Source: JBQDBK01 sp052090825
GTDB taxonomy: Bacteria > Bacillota > Clostridia > Tissierellales > Peptoniphilaceae
Assembly (NCBI GenBank): GCA_052090825.1
Contig: JBQDBK010000004.1
Coordinates: 79,830 to 143,829 of the forward strand
Length of the DNA: 64,000 bases
Reading direction: 5' to 3'
Made by a program: the position numbers and the translations under genes. Under the pieces are notes generated by a model that searched no databases, was not told the origin of the DNA, and saw nothing but the letters and a program-made list of their open reading frames with translations. How positions within the stretch are numbered: the stretch's first letter is position 1; the number at the start of each line of letters is the position of its first letter. Positions 44,351 through 53,206 of this stretch are shown piece after piece.

Positions 44351-45120
44351 TGTTACTTGCAATAAATATAGATAATAAAGATATTAGTTTTGGGATATTT
44401 AAAAATGATAATTTAATAACAAATTATAAAATTAAAACTGATAATAAAAAGTCTTCAGATGAACTTTATATATTATTTAAACTTTTAATTTCTGAAAAAA
44501 TTCAAATAGAAGAAATAACAGATGTTATAATATCATCTGTTGTGCCCGAAATGAAAGAAACCATTATTAAAATGGTAAAAGATCATTTTAATAAAGATCC
44601 TATTCTTATAGGCGTAGGCGTTAAAACAGGCCTTAATATAAAATGTGAAAATCCAAAAGATGTGGGATCTGATAGGATAGTAAATGCAGTAAGTCTTATA
44701 AAAAGATTTGGAGGTCCTGGAATAGTAGTTGACCTTAGTTCGGTTATAACTATAGATGTAATAGGAAGTAAAAATGAATTTTTGGGAGGTTTAATTTTAC
44801 CAGGAATTAAAATATTTCAACAATCGCTATCAATTTATAGTGCAAAATTACCAAGAGTGGAAATTGTAGAACCAAGTAAAGTAATTGGGAATACAACAAC
44901 AAAAGCTATTCAATCAGGGATATATTATTCTTATAAAAATATATTAAATGGGATAATAGAAGACATAGGATTAGAATTAAAGTTGGATCTAAATGATTTA
45001 AATATTGTAATAACAGGAGAATATAGTGATTTTGTAACTAAAAATGCAAAATATAAATTTAAAATAGATAAAAATCTTACCTTATATGGTTTGAAAATTT
45101 TATATGATATAAATAAATAG
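44350..45120 (+). CDS. Type III pantothenate kinase (CoaX)-like protein with altered ATP motif
   Basis: The 256-residue protein aligns over its full length with CoaX, which phosphorylates pantothenate in the first step of coenzyme A synthesis. The catalytic segment DVGSDRIVNAVSL (about 98-110) is intact, and VVDLSSVITID (about 123-133) corresponds to the usual DFGTATTFD. The first phosphate motif, normally AIDVGNTN, reads AINIDNKD here: the Asp, Gly and Thr are all lost. The protein may therefore be inactive, or be a regulatory or divergent homologue. Its gene overlaps the PanT-like gene by one base. Confidence 0.8.
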   Translation: MLLAINIDNKDISFGIFKNDNLITNYKIKTDNKKSSDELYILFKLLISEKIQIEEITDVIISSVVPEMKETIIKMVKDHFNKDPILIGVGVKTGLNIKCENPKDVGSDRIVNAVSLIKRFGGPGIVVDLSSVITIDVIGSKNEFLGGLILPGIKIFQQSLSIYSAKLPRVEIVEPSKVIGNTTTKAIQSGIYYSYKNILNGIIEDIGLELKLDLNDLNIVITGEYSDFVTKNAKYKFKIDKNLTLYGLKILYDINK

Positions 45121-45144
45121 GACTAGCTAGTCCTATTTATTTAT
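45109..45144. terminator. 36-bp perfect palindrome after the CoaX-like gene
   Basis: Bases 45109-45126 are the exact reverse complement of 45127-45144, covering the last three sense codons and stop of the CoaX-like gene. A T-rich stretch follows. It probably ends the proC-to-CoaX array. Confidence 0.85.
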
Positions 45145-45191
45145 GTATAATAACTATAATTAGACAAACTCTATAAAGGATAATCAATATC

Positions 45192-46467
45192 ATGAATAGT
45201 CATAAAGAAAAAGAAATAACAAAGCATTTAAATAATTTTCCACTTTCCCTAGTAATGAATAATTTTATTAATATATTATAACTACTATACTTACAGGAAT
45301 AATAGCAAGAATATCATTAGGGGTTATAGCACAAACAGAAGCTGTATCAAATTTAATAAATTCAATACTGGCCATAGTAGGAGTTGGAAGCCTTAGTTTC
45401 AACATATATTCATCAAAAGTAATAACAAAAAATAAAGCTGAATTTTAATCCTATTTTAAGTCAATTTTAATAATTAACTTTATAATAGGATTAATTTTTA
45501 TGATTCTTGTAAATGTCTATTCCAAAAATATATTAGCATATTTATATGCCTTTAAAGGAGATATATTAAGGATTTCATCTATCTATTTTAAAATAATGTC
45601 CATAGAAATTTTACTAACAATGGTAAATTTCTCTCTAACAAATTTTTTAAAGGTAAGTAATAAGACAAAAAGCATAATGATAGTAGGAATGATAAGTGGA
45701 ATTTTTAACTTAATAGCATCCTTTGTTTTAGTTTATTATGTATTTTCAGGAAAAGCTAGAATATACGGAATAGCCATAGCTTCTGTTTTAAGCAATTTAA
45801 TCCAATCTTTATATTATATCTATATAGTAAAATTTGAAATAATAAAAGCTTTTAAAGTAAAAGCAAGTAAAATTATTTTTTTAATAAAAAAAAGTATTCC
45901 TTTAGTAATTCAAGAATTTTTAGAAGGTTCAATCTTTATGCTAGGAGTAACAACCTTTATAAGTCAAATATCCTTAAAATTATTTGCAAGTTATAGTTTA
46001 AGTATGAAACTAGTTTTCATAGCCTTAGCTCCAATGTATATGTATGCTAATTCTGTAATAGTTTCATTAGGAGAAAGTATAGAAAAAAGAAGATAAAGAT
46101 GCTTTAAAATTAATACGAAAAATTGCTACAAAAATAATTTTTGGATTTTATATTTTATTAGACTTAGTATTTTTATTATTTAGAGAAAAGATAATTTTTA
46201 TTTTTACAGACAAAGTAAATTTAATAAATAACTCAAAAATAATTTTGCCTAGTATTTTATTCTTTTCAAGCTCAAATATTCTTTGAAATAAGTAAGTATT
46301 TACTTCAAACTTCAGGAGAAGAATTAAAAGTACTTAAAATCACAGGATTTGTGAATCTTATAATTTTTATAATAATAGCATATATAAATATAAAGGGAAA
46401 AGTAAGTTTAAATATAATTTTAAGCTTATTAGCAATAAATTACTTAATACTAGCCTTTATAAGATGA
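45192..46467 (+). pseudogene. MATE-family efflux protein, destroyed by several frameshifts and a stop
   Basis: The stretch encodes pieces of one MATE-type transporter of about 425 residues in successive frames. It starts with ATG at 45192 (PLSLVMNNFINI), shifts frame near 45280 (ITTILTGIIARISLG), meets TAA at 45446-45448, continues in the same frame to 46096 (the longest open piece, 45449-46096), shifts near 46085-46096 (EDKDALKLIRKIATKIIFGF) and again near 46270-46285 (QAQIFFEISKYLLQTSGEE), and ends at 46467. At least four separate lesions make sequencing error unlikely. An intact MATE gene lies 2.2 kb downstream. Confidence 0.85.
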
Positions 46468-46510
46468 AAAGAGGGTATATAGTAAAAAAGTTTTAATAAG
46501 GAGTGTTAAT

Positions 46511-46678
46511 ATGTGCATTATAGATAAGTTAGATATTGAAAATTTACGAGATTCGTTAAATGAGCATGGTAAGAGTATAGTAATTTTTCTTATTATTTTA
46601 TTAATAATAGTAATTTTTCTAGTAGTAAATCAATCTAGAAATAATTTAGCTATTTTAAATATTAGCTCTTATTTATAA
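46511..46678 (+). CDS. Small single-pass membrane protein
   Basis: A 55-codon frame begins with ATG after AAGGAGTG. The product has a polar start (MCIIDKLDIENLRDSLNEHG) and one very hydrophobic helix (about residues 24-41), then a short polar tail. No family was recognised. It stands between the MATE pseudogene and the pyroglutamyl peptidase gene. The good ribosome site and clean helix favour a real gene, but it could also be a remnant. Confidence 0.55.
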   Translation: MCIIDKLDIENLRDSLNEHGKSIVIFLIILLIIVIFLVVNQSRNNLAILNISSYL

Positions 46679-46696
46679 AATTTAGGAAGTGAGGAT

Positions 46697-47341
46697 ATGA
46701 AAATATTACTAACAGCCTTTGATGCCTTTGGTGGAGAGAAGATAAATCCTGCCTTAGAAGCAATTAGAATATTACCAGAAAAATTAGATAAAACAGAAAT
46801 TATAAAGTTAGAAATACCAACAATTTATAAAAAAGCTCCACAAAAAATTATAGAAAAAATTGAAGAAGTAAATCCTGATGTTGTTTTATCAGTAGGTCAA
46901 GCTGGAGGATACTCATCAATAAAAGTTGAATTTATTGGAATTAATTATGCTGATGCTAGAATTCCTGATAATGAAGGTAAGCAAGCTAAGGGTGAAAAAA
47001 TATTTGAAGATGGTCAAAATGCTTATTTTTCAAATTTACCAGTAAAAGCCATAGTAGAAAATTTAAGAGAAAATAATATACCAGCTAACCTATCTTATAG
47101 TGCAGGGACCTTTGTATGTAATGATGTTTTATACAGTATTCAATACTATATAAATAAATTTAATAGAAATATAAAAAGTGGCTTTATCCATGTTCCCTAC
47201 ACACCAGAACAAGTAGTTTCAAAATCAGATGGAACCCCTAGTATGTCTCTTAATATAATTTCAAAAGCAATAGAAATAGCAATAAAAACTATAGCAAGTA
47301 TGGATGAAGATATAGAGATTTCTATGGGGAAAACCGAATAA
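46697..47341 (+). CDS. pcp: Pyroglutamyl-peptidase I
   Basis: This 214-residue cysteine peptidase (family C15) removes N-terminal pyroglutamate from peptides in the cytosol. Visible are the N-terminal LLTAFDAFGGEKINPA (about 4-19), VEFIGINYADARIPDNEG with the catalytic Glu, YSAGTFVCNDVLYSI (about 134-148) with the nucleophile Cys, and GFIHVPYTPEQ with the catalytic His. The length is normal. The ATG follows GTGAGG. It ends in a terminator shared with the convergent YerB-type gene. Confidence 0.96.
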   Translation: MKILLTAFDAFGGEKINPALEAIRILPEKLDKTEIIKLEIPTIYKKAPQKIIEKIEEVNPDVVLSVGQAGGYSSIKVEFIGINYADARIPDNEGKQAKGEKIFEDGQNAYFSNLPVKAIVENLRENNIPANLSYSAGTFVCNDVLYSIQYYINKFNRNIKSGFIHVPYTPEQVVSKSDGTPSMSLNIISKAIEIAIKTIASMDEDIEISMGKTE

Positions 47342-47344
47342 AAG

Positions 47345-47377
47345 AAAAAAACTAGCAGAATTTCTGCTAGTTTTTAT
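47345..47377. terminator. Bidirectional terminator between pcp and the YerB-type gene
   Basis: The inverted repeat (stem AACTAGCAGAA with its complement) is flanked by A- and T-runs. It includes the stop codon and last codons (Asn-Asn-Lys-Asn) of the convergent lipoprotein gene. Confidence 0.85.
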
Positions 47378-48455
47378 TATTAGAGTTTTCATTTTGAGAA
47401 TTATCAGCTTGATTTTCACTTTCAAGACCTGGTTCAATTTGAATATTATCTGTTGGATCAGCAACCTCTACAAAGCTTAAACCTGGAGTTAGTAAAATCT
47501 TTTGTCCATCCAAAGTTTTAAAAATTGTTTTAGAAGCTGCGTCTGTCTTTTCCCAAACTATATCAATTACTTTTCCAACAGTAAATAATTTACCTTCTCC
47601 ACTTCCAATATGATCAATAGTAAGGGTTTCTTTTGGCCCAGTGATAGAAGATTTAGCAAATTGAAGAATTATGTTTTTTGGCATAAGAGGAGAATTATCC
47701 CTCTCATCAACAACAGGCTCGCCATTTCTAATTGCTAGGTATGAATTGCTATCTGGAGCATATTCAAAAGTCATATTATAATGCTTGAAAAAATCTATAG
47801 AAAGCTTTTTAGCCTCAATATCTCCCATTTGCTTCTTAACATTATTAAGGTCAGAAGATATGTCAAAATTTAATTTTTTAACCTTATCTAGATTATCTAA
47901 GTATCCAAGCTCCTTAGATTTATCGTACATTAATTTATAGCTAGTATAGCCGTCGTGGGGTCTTCTTTTATTAACTTCCTTATTTCTATAAAAAGTACTA
48001 CCCTCAAGATAAATTCCATCAAGGTCTTTTAGTCCAAGAGTTGGAATTTGAGCATACCCAGCGTCAGATCCTCCCCAATGTGCATAGATAGCATTAAACT
48101 CTTTAGCAGTATTAACAAAATAAGGTCTAGCTGACCTAACAGGACCTATAACATCTGCCTTGTCTTTCATAAAAAAAGCCAGAAATCTAGTAAATTCACC
48201 TTCAGCTTTAAACTCATATATTACTTCAGCAGAATTTAAACCAGATTGAGGAATAGCATCTGGATGATTATCAAGCATTACAGCAAAGGCAGGTTGCAAA
48301 GAAATATCTTCCTCTACTTCAAGGCCACTTAAGGGAGAGTAGAATAATTCTTTAGTCTTTTCTGAATTGTCTATTTCCTTAATATTTGAATTATTAGAGC
48401 AAGAAGAAATTAATAAAACAGACAAAATAAGTAAAAATAATTTGATTTTTTTCAT
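47367..48455 (-). CDS. DUF3048 (YerB-like) lipoprotein
   Basis: The 362-residue protein has a lipoprotein signal with the lipobox ISSC at residues 16-19. The rest matches YerB-type DUF3048 proteins: YSPLSGLEVEEDISLQPAFA, AVMLDNHPDAIPQSGLNSAE (about 58-77), VIGPVRSARPYF (about 101-112) and YAHWGGSDAGYA. The function of these extracytoplasmic proteins is not settled. The C-terminus is a low-complexity tail rich in Asn, Gln and Glu. The gene is alone on the minus strand. Confidence 0.9.
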   Translation of the reverse strand: MKKIKLFLLILSVLLISSCSNNSNIKEIDNSEKTKELFYSPLSGLEVEEDISLQPAFAVMLDNHPDAIPQSGLNSAEVIYEFKAEGEFTRFLAFFMKDKADVIGPVRSARPYFVNTAKEFNAIYAHWGGSDAGYAQIPTLGLKDLDGIYLEGSTFYRNKEVNKRRPHDGYTSYKLMYDKSKELGYLDNLDKVKKLNFDISSDLNNVKKQMGDIEAKKLSIDFFKHYNMTFEYAPDSNSYLAIRNGEPVVDERDNSPLMPKNIILQFAKSSITGPKETLTIDHIGSGEGKLFTVGKVIDIVWEKTDAASKTIFKTLDGQKILLTPGLSFVEVADPTDNIQIEPGLESENQADNSQNENSNNKN

Positions 48456-48623
48456 TTAATACTCCTTTAAATAAATTTATAGATAATATAATAATAAAAA
48501 GATTATAATTCCTATATATTAAGTTTAAATATAAAAGTAATAAATATCAATAAATAAATAAAAAAGCTCTCCTAATCAAATGAATACTAGAATAAGTATG
48601 ATATAATTATCTTTAAGCTTGTA

Positions 48624-48657
48624 AAAACTTCAATTAAAGTTTTATAATTGAAGTTTT
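48624..48657 (+). promoter_or_regulatory. Leader hairpin directly abutting the ribosome site of the MATE gene
   Basis: Thirteen-base perfect arms (48624-48636 and 48645-48657) lie directly before AGGAGG at 48658-48663. A TATAAT-like element stands at 48602-48607, so the hairpin would be near the 5' end of the transcript. It has T residues at the end of the second arm. It could be a control hairpin for transcription or translation, or simply a terminator for transcripts from upstream. Confidence 0.45.
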
Positions 48658-48670
48658 AGGAGGTTAAATA

Positions 48671-50011
48671 ATGAGGTTAAATAAAAATAGAAATATAAAC
48701 TTAACAGAAGGCTCAATTGTATCTGGAATAATTTATTTTGCTATTCCTCTGCTTTTGTCAAATTTCTTGCAACAATTATATAATACAGCAGACTTGATGA
48801 TGGTTGGTAAGTTTGCAGGTAAAGAACCAATGGCAGCCGTAGGAGCAACAGGACCTGTAGCGAGTTTATTAATAGGATTATTCTTAGGTCTAACAACGGG
48901 AGCTTCTGTTGTAGTTTCACAATTTTATGGAAGTTCTGATAGGAAAAGTTTACATAATTCCATACATACAGCATATGCTGTATCAATAGTTGGTGGAATT
49001 ATTTTATCGGCTATAGGCTATTTTTTATCTCCTATAATCTTATCTATGTTAGATACTCCAAAAGAAATTATTGGAGATGCTGTAACATATATGAGAATAT
49101 TTTTTATAGGAGTCACTCCTCTTTTAATATACAATATGGGCTCAGGAATTTTAAGATCAATTGGAGATTCTAAAAGACCCTTTAACTTTCTATTAATATC
49201 AGCAATTATAAATATAATTTTAAACTATATATTAATAAGAATTTTTAATTTATCTATTTTAGGGTCAGCCTTATCCACTTTAATATCACAAATAATTGCA
49301 GCTATTTTAGTAACTTATAACTTAATTCATTCAGATAGAATTTTTAAATTAAATATAAAAGAAATTAAATTTTATAAAGATACCTTGGCACTTATATTTA
49401 AAATTGGAATACCAACAGGAATTCAATCTTCTGTTATATCATTGTCAAATGTACTTATCCAAGCAAAAGTAAATAGTTTTGGAGCAGAAGCAATAGCTGG
49501 GTTTGCTGCAGAAGGAAGAATTGATGGATTTATATTAATGGCAATTCAAGCTCTTGCCCTAGCAGCAACAACTTTTGCAGGACAAAATTTTGGAGCTAAA
49601 AAATTTAATAGAATAAGAGAAGGAGTTAAAATATCCTTGATTCTAGTTTTAACTACAGCAGCAAGCTTGGCAATAATAGGTAATATCTTCATAAGGCCGA
49701 TAATAGGTTTATTTAGTAATGATGAAGAAGTTATTCAATACGGGGTTACATGTTTTAGGTATCTATCAAGTGGTTTTATAATATTTGGAGTCAGTGAAAT
49801 ATTAGGTGGATTTGTAAGAGGTGCAGGCAAGGCACTGATTCCTATGGTAATATCAATATTTTCAATGTGTGGACTTAGGATGATATGGATATATACAGCC
49901 CTTGAGGTTTGGACAAATATAGAAATAATTTATATATCATATCCTATATCATGGGTAGTAACTTGTATTTTAAATGCTTTGTATTTTAAATTTGGAAATT
50001 GGAGACAATAA
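48671..50011 (+). CDS. MATE-family multidrug/organic cation efflux transporter
   Basis: The 446-residue protein has twelve membrane helices in two similar halves. Typical MATE segments are QQLYNTADLMMVGKFAGKEP (about 35-54), GLTTGASVVVSQFYGSSDRK (about 76-95) and the second-half counterpart ALALAATTFAGQNFGAKKFN (about 294-313). Such carriers use sodium or proton gradients to export cationic drugs and metabolites. The length is complete, unlike the broken MATE copy at 45192-46467. The following ClC gene starts 29 bases after the stop. Confidence 0.93.
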   Translation: MRLNKNRNINLTEGSIVSGIIYFAIPLLLSNFLQQLYNTADLMMVGKFAGKEPMAAVGATGPVASLLIGLFLGLTTGASVVVSQFYGSSDRKSLHNSIHTAYAVSIVGGIILSAIGYFLSPIILSMLDTPKEIIGDAVTYMRIFFIGVTPLLIYNMGSGILRSIGDSKRPFNFLLISAIINIILNYILIRIFNLSILGSALSTLISQIIAAILVTYNLIHSDRIFKLNIKEIKFYKDTLALIFKIGIPTGIQSSVISLSNVLIQAKVNSFGAEAIAGFAAEGRIDGFILMAIQALALAATTFAGQNFGAKKFNRIREGVKISLILVLTTAASLAIIGNIFIRPIIGLFSNDEEVIQYGVTCFRYLSSGFIIFGVSEILGGFVRGAGKALIPMVISIFSMCGLRMIWIYTALEVWTNIEIIYISYPISWVVTCILNALYFKFGNWRQ

Positions 50012-50040
50012 CTCATATAGTTCAACTAAAGGTGATTTTA

Positions 50041-51558
50041 TTGAAAAGAAAATTTATTTATAATGTAATATTTGGGAAAATTAATTTTAAATTGCTATTT
50101 GATGGTATTTTAGTGGGAATTTTTTCAGGTGCTTTATCAGTTTTATATAGGTATATAATTTTTAATCTAGAAAAGATAAGAAATATTATTTTTCAAAGTG
50201 ATAAAGTAATTTTAGTAATAGCAGGTTTTACACTTATGGGCTTGATAGTAAATTACTTGTTAAAATATTCTCCTCTTAGTGGAGGATCAGGTATACCACA
50301 AATAAGGGCAGAAATATTAGGAAAAATTTCCATGAAAGAAAATAGAATAATACCTTCTAAATTTATAGGAGGGTCAATGGCAGCCTTAGCAGGACTTTCA
50401 TTAGGAAGAGAAGGTCCATCTATACAAATAGGGGGAGCAGGAGCAAAACTATTAGCTAAAATTTTAAAAAGAGATAGTGCTCATGAAAAATATATGATTA
50501 GTGCAGGAGCGAGTGCTGGCTTAGCAGCAGCCTTTAATGCACCTTTAGCAGCAACCCTATTTTCTCTAGAAGAACTTCACAAATCTTTTTCAGAATTTAT
50601 CTTAATACCTTGTATAATATCTTCAGTAATAGCAAATGCTATATCTTTTTCACTAATGGGACAAGAAACAGCTTTTTCTTTTAAAGTAATTAAAAATTTT
50701 CCAGTAGATTTAATTTGGATAGTAATGATAATAGGAATATTTTCTGGCTTAATAGGAGTAATCTTTAATAAGGGGCTGGTCGGATTTCAAAAATTGTATA
50801 GGAAAGTTCAAGTTCCAGCTTATGTAAAACTTATATTTATATTTATATTAGCAGTTTTTATAGGATACAATTTTCATACAATAGTTGGAGGAGGACACCA
50901 TCTAGTAGAGGAAATGGCTAGAGAAAACTATGGAATAAAAATACTTGTAATATTGTTATTTGCAAAGATGCTATATACTTTTATATCCTATGGAAGTGGA
51001 GTTCAAGGAGGTATATTTTTACCCGTTCTGGTATTAGGAGCACTTGTAGGACTTATATTCTTCAATATATCTAGTATTTTTATAAATATAGATGATCTAT
51101 ATGTTAATTTTATGATACTAGGAATGGCAGGAGTTTTAACTGCAGTTGTAAGAGCGCCTATAATGAGTATAGTTTTAGTAATGGAAATGACAGGATCCTT
51201 TTCCCAACTTTTAAATTTAACAATGGTTTCAATAGTAGCTTATTTTGTAGCAGATATGTGTAATGAAGAACCAATTTACGATTCTTTATTTAAAGGCATT
51301 ATGGAAAGATTTAAAAATAAAACATCTAGTCAATCAAATCAATATAATTTAAATGAATATATAATTATGGATAATATGGATTGCATTAATTTAAGTTTAA
51401 GGGATGCCCAGTGGCCAGCACCTATGAATATAGTCTCAATTACAAGAGATGGTATTGAATTTGTCCCAACAGCAGAAGATAAATTATTAATAGGGGATAA
51501 AATTTTAGTTATAACTAATTCAGAATCAACTTTTGAAGTAGATAAATATTTCTTATAG
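50041..51558 (+). CDS. ClC-family chloride channel/antiporter with C-terminal TrkA-C domain
   Basis: I choose TTG at 50041 as start because AAAGGTGA stands 5 bases before it; the first ATG in frame (49999) overlaps the MATE gene and lacks a ribosome site. The 505-residue product has the ClC selectivity motifs GSGIPQIRAE (about 84-93), GREGPSIQIG (about 120-129) and GGIFLP (about 322-327), so it belongs to the ClC family. The last 75 residues resemble a TrkA-C ligand-binding domain. The family includes chloride/proton and fluoride exporters; which one it is cannot be decided here. Confidence 0.9.
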   Translation: MKRKFIYNVIFGKINFKLLFDGILVGIFSGALSVLYRYIIFNLEKIRNIIFQSDKVILVIAGFTLMGLIVNYLLKYSPLSGGSGIPQIRAEILGKISMKENRIIPSKFIGGSMAALAGLSLGREGPSIQIGGAGAKLLAKILKRDSAHEKYMISAGASAGLAAAFNAPLAATLFSLEELHKSFSEFILIPCIISSVIANAISFSLMGQETAFSFKVIKNFPVDLIWIVMIIGIFSGLIGVIFNKGLVGFQKLYRKVQVPAYVKLIFIFILAVFIGYNFHTIVGGGHHLVEEMARENYGIKILVILLFAKMLYTFISYGSGVQGGIFLPVLVLGALVGLIFFNISSIFINIDDLYVNFMILGMAGVLTAVVRAPIMSIVLVMEMTGSFSQLLNLTMVSIVAYFVADMCNEEPIYDSLFKGIMERFKNKTSSQSNQYNLNEYIIMDNMDCINLSLRDAQWPAPMNIVSITRDGIEFVPTAEDKLLIGDKILVITNSESTFEVDKYFL

Positions 51559-51616
51559 ATGAAAAATATTTTTACAAAAAGACTTAAAAATAGTATTATA
51601 TAAAGAAGGTATTTTG

Positions 51617-52222
51617 ATGATTTATAGTGATAAACTATCTTTTGATATCATGACATTAGATGATGTCTATGAATTTAAAAATTGGTCGAAACATAAAAGT
51701 AATCTATATCAAGATTATAATTTTGAAGAAACGACAGATCAAGAAATCTTAGAATGGTATAATTGGAAAAATAGAAAAAATTCAAAATATTATACTATTT
51801 TTTTAGATAATAAACCCATAGGTTATATTAGTTTTAAAAAACTAAATAAAATAAAAAAAAGTGCAATTTTAGGTCTTGTTATAGATCCTGGAAAGATAGA
51901 GAAAGGCTATGGAAAAGAAGCGTTAAGAATTATGCTAGACTTTTATTTTAACAAATTTAAGTTCGTTAAAATATTTTTGCTTGTAGCAAGATACAATAAA
52001 AGGGCTATAAATCTATATGAAAAATTTGGATTTAAAAAGTATTCATCATCTATAATGGTTTATCCAAATGGAAAACTAGATAAAAATAGCTTAGATTATA
52101 TAGAAAATAAGGATAGTTTTATTAATATAATGGGAAAATTATTTTTTTACGCAGATAAGATGGTTTTAGATAAAAATACTTTCAATGAGGTGGTAAAATG
52201 TATTTCAAATTCAAAAAATTAA
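51617..52222 (+). CDS. GNAT-family N-acetyltransferase
   Basis: This protein of 201 residues has a GNAT fold in the RimJ/RimL style: the IGYISFKKLNKIKKSAILGL strand pair (about 73-92) and the acetyl-CoA loop EKGYGKEALRIMLDFYF (about 100-116), then NKRAINLYEKFGFKK (about 135-149). The substrate is unknown. A TTG at 51614 could also be the start; I prefer ATG at 51617, with GAAGG seven bases before. Its end overlaps the dnaD start by 25 bases, implying coupling to replication genes. Confidence 0.85.
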   Translation: MIYSDKLSFDIMTLDDVYEFKNWSKHKSNLYQDYNFEETTDQEILEWYNWKNRKNSKYYTIFLDNKPIGYISFKKLNKIKKSAILGLVIDPGKIEKGYGKEALRIMLDFYFNKFKFVKIFLLVARYNKRAINLYEKFGFKKYSSSIMVYPNGKLDKNSLDYIENKDSFINIMGKLFFYADKMVLDKNTFNEVVKCISNSKN

Positions 52223-53202
52223 AAATGGATTTAGGAGACACCCCAGTTGAAAATATATTCCTTAATGATTATATGCCACAAGCGGATGGAAACTTTGTTA
52301 AAGTTTATTTAATGGGGTATAAATTAGCTAAAGACTCTGGTGGTCTTGAGGAGTTCAATTTTCGCTTACTAGCGGAACTACTTGGATTACTAGAGTCAGA
52401 TGTTTTAAAAGCTTGGGATTATTGGGAAGAAGTAGGAATAGTAGAAAAAGAAATTAGGGAAGATGGTAAATTTAATATTATATTTTTAAGTTTAAAAGAA
52501 ATATATATAGAGAATATATATACAAGCCCTAAGGAATCAGAAAAAATTGATAGAAATGACCTACTTGACGATAAAAAAATAGCTACTTTATTATCAACAG
52601 CAGACTATTTTATGAGAGGAAATTTAACCTTATCTCAAAAACAAGATATAGCAACATGGAGAGACACTTATAATATGCCAGTAGAAATAATAGAAGAGGC
52701 TTTTTGGTATTCAACAGAAGTGAAGAAAAAGGACTCCTTAAAATATATAGAGGCTGTTATAAGAAACTGGTCAAAAAATAACATAAGAACTAAAGAAGAT
52801 ATAGAGAAATCTTACAAGGAGCACGATGAAAGATACTATAGATTAATTAAGGTAAAAGATAGAATAGGAATTTCTAATAAATCTTACAATAATGTGGATT
52901 TTGAAACAGTAAATTCTTGGTTTGATAAATTGAATTTTTCTATGGAAATGGTAATGGCAGCTTGTGATAGATCTATAAATATAAATAATCCTAATCTAGG
53001 ATATGTAAATAGGATATTAAATTCTTGGTTTGAAAAAGGCATAAAAACTCCTGATGAAATAAAAACTTTAGATAAAAAACCAAGCAAAAATAAAAAGACT
53101 AAATTTCATAATTTTGAGCAGTTGACAGATAAGTATAGCGAAGAAGATCTTGAAGAGCTAGCAAGAAAGAAAAGGGAAGTCTTTTATAAGAAATTAAGGT
53201 GA
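52198..53202 (+). CDS. DnaD-domain replication initiation protein
   Basis: The 334-residue protein starts with the clostridial DnaD N-terminal domain (TPVENIFLNDYMPQADGNFV, about 15-34) and has two DDBH2-type C-terminal domains, each with the YxxxIxxxW pattern: YIEAVIRNW near 182-190 and YVNRILNSW near 268-276. DnaD-like proteins remodel DNA and help load helicase at the origin together with DnaB/DnaI. The next gene is a DnaC/DnaI-type loader 4 bases away, the expected pair. A GAGGTGG site precedes the ATG. Confidence 0.92.
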   Translation: MYFKFKKLKMDLGDTPVENIFLNDYMPQADGNFVKVYLMGYKLAKDSGGLEEFNFRLLAELLGLLESDVLKAWDYWEEVGIVEKEIREDGKFNIIFLSLKEIYIENIYTSPKESEKIDRNDLLDDKKIATLLSTADYFMRGNLTLSQKQDIATWRDTYNMPVEIIEEAFWYSTEVKKKDSLKYIEAVIRNWSKNNIRTKEDIEKSYKEHDERYYRLIKVKDRIGISNKSYNNVDFETVNSWFDKLNFSMEMVMAACDRSININNPNLGYVNRILNSWFEKGIKTPDEIKTLDKKPSKNKKTKFHNFEQLTDKYSEEDLEELARKKREVFYKKLR

Positions 53203-53206
53203 TAAG

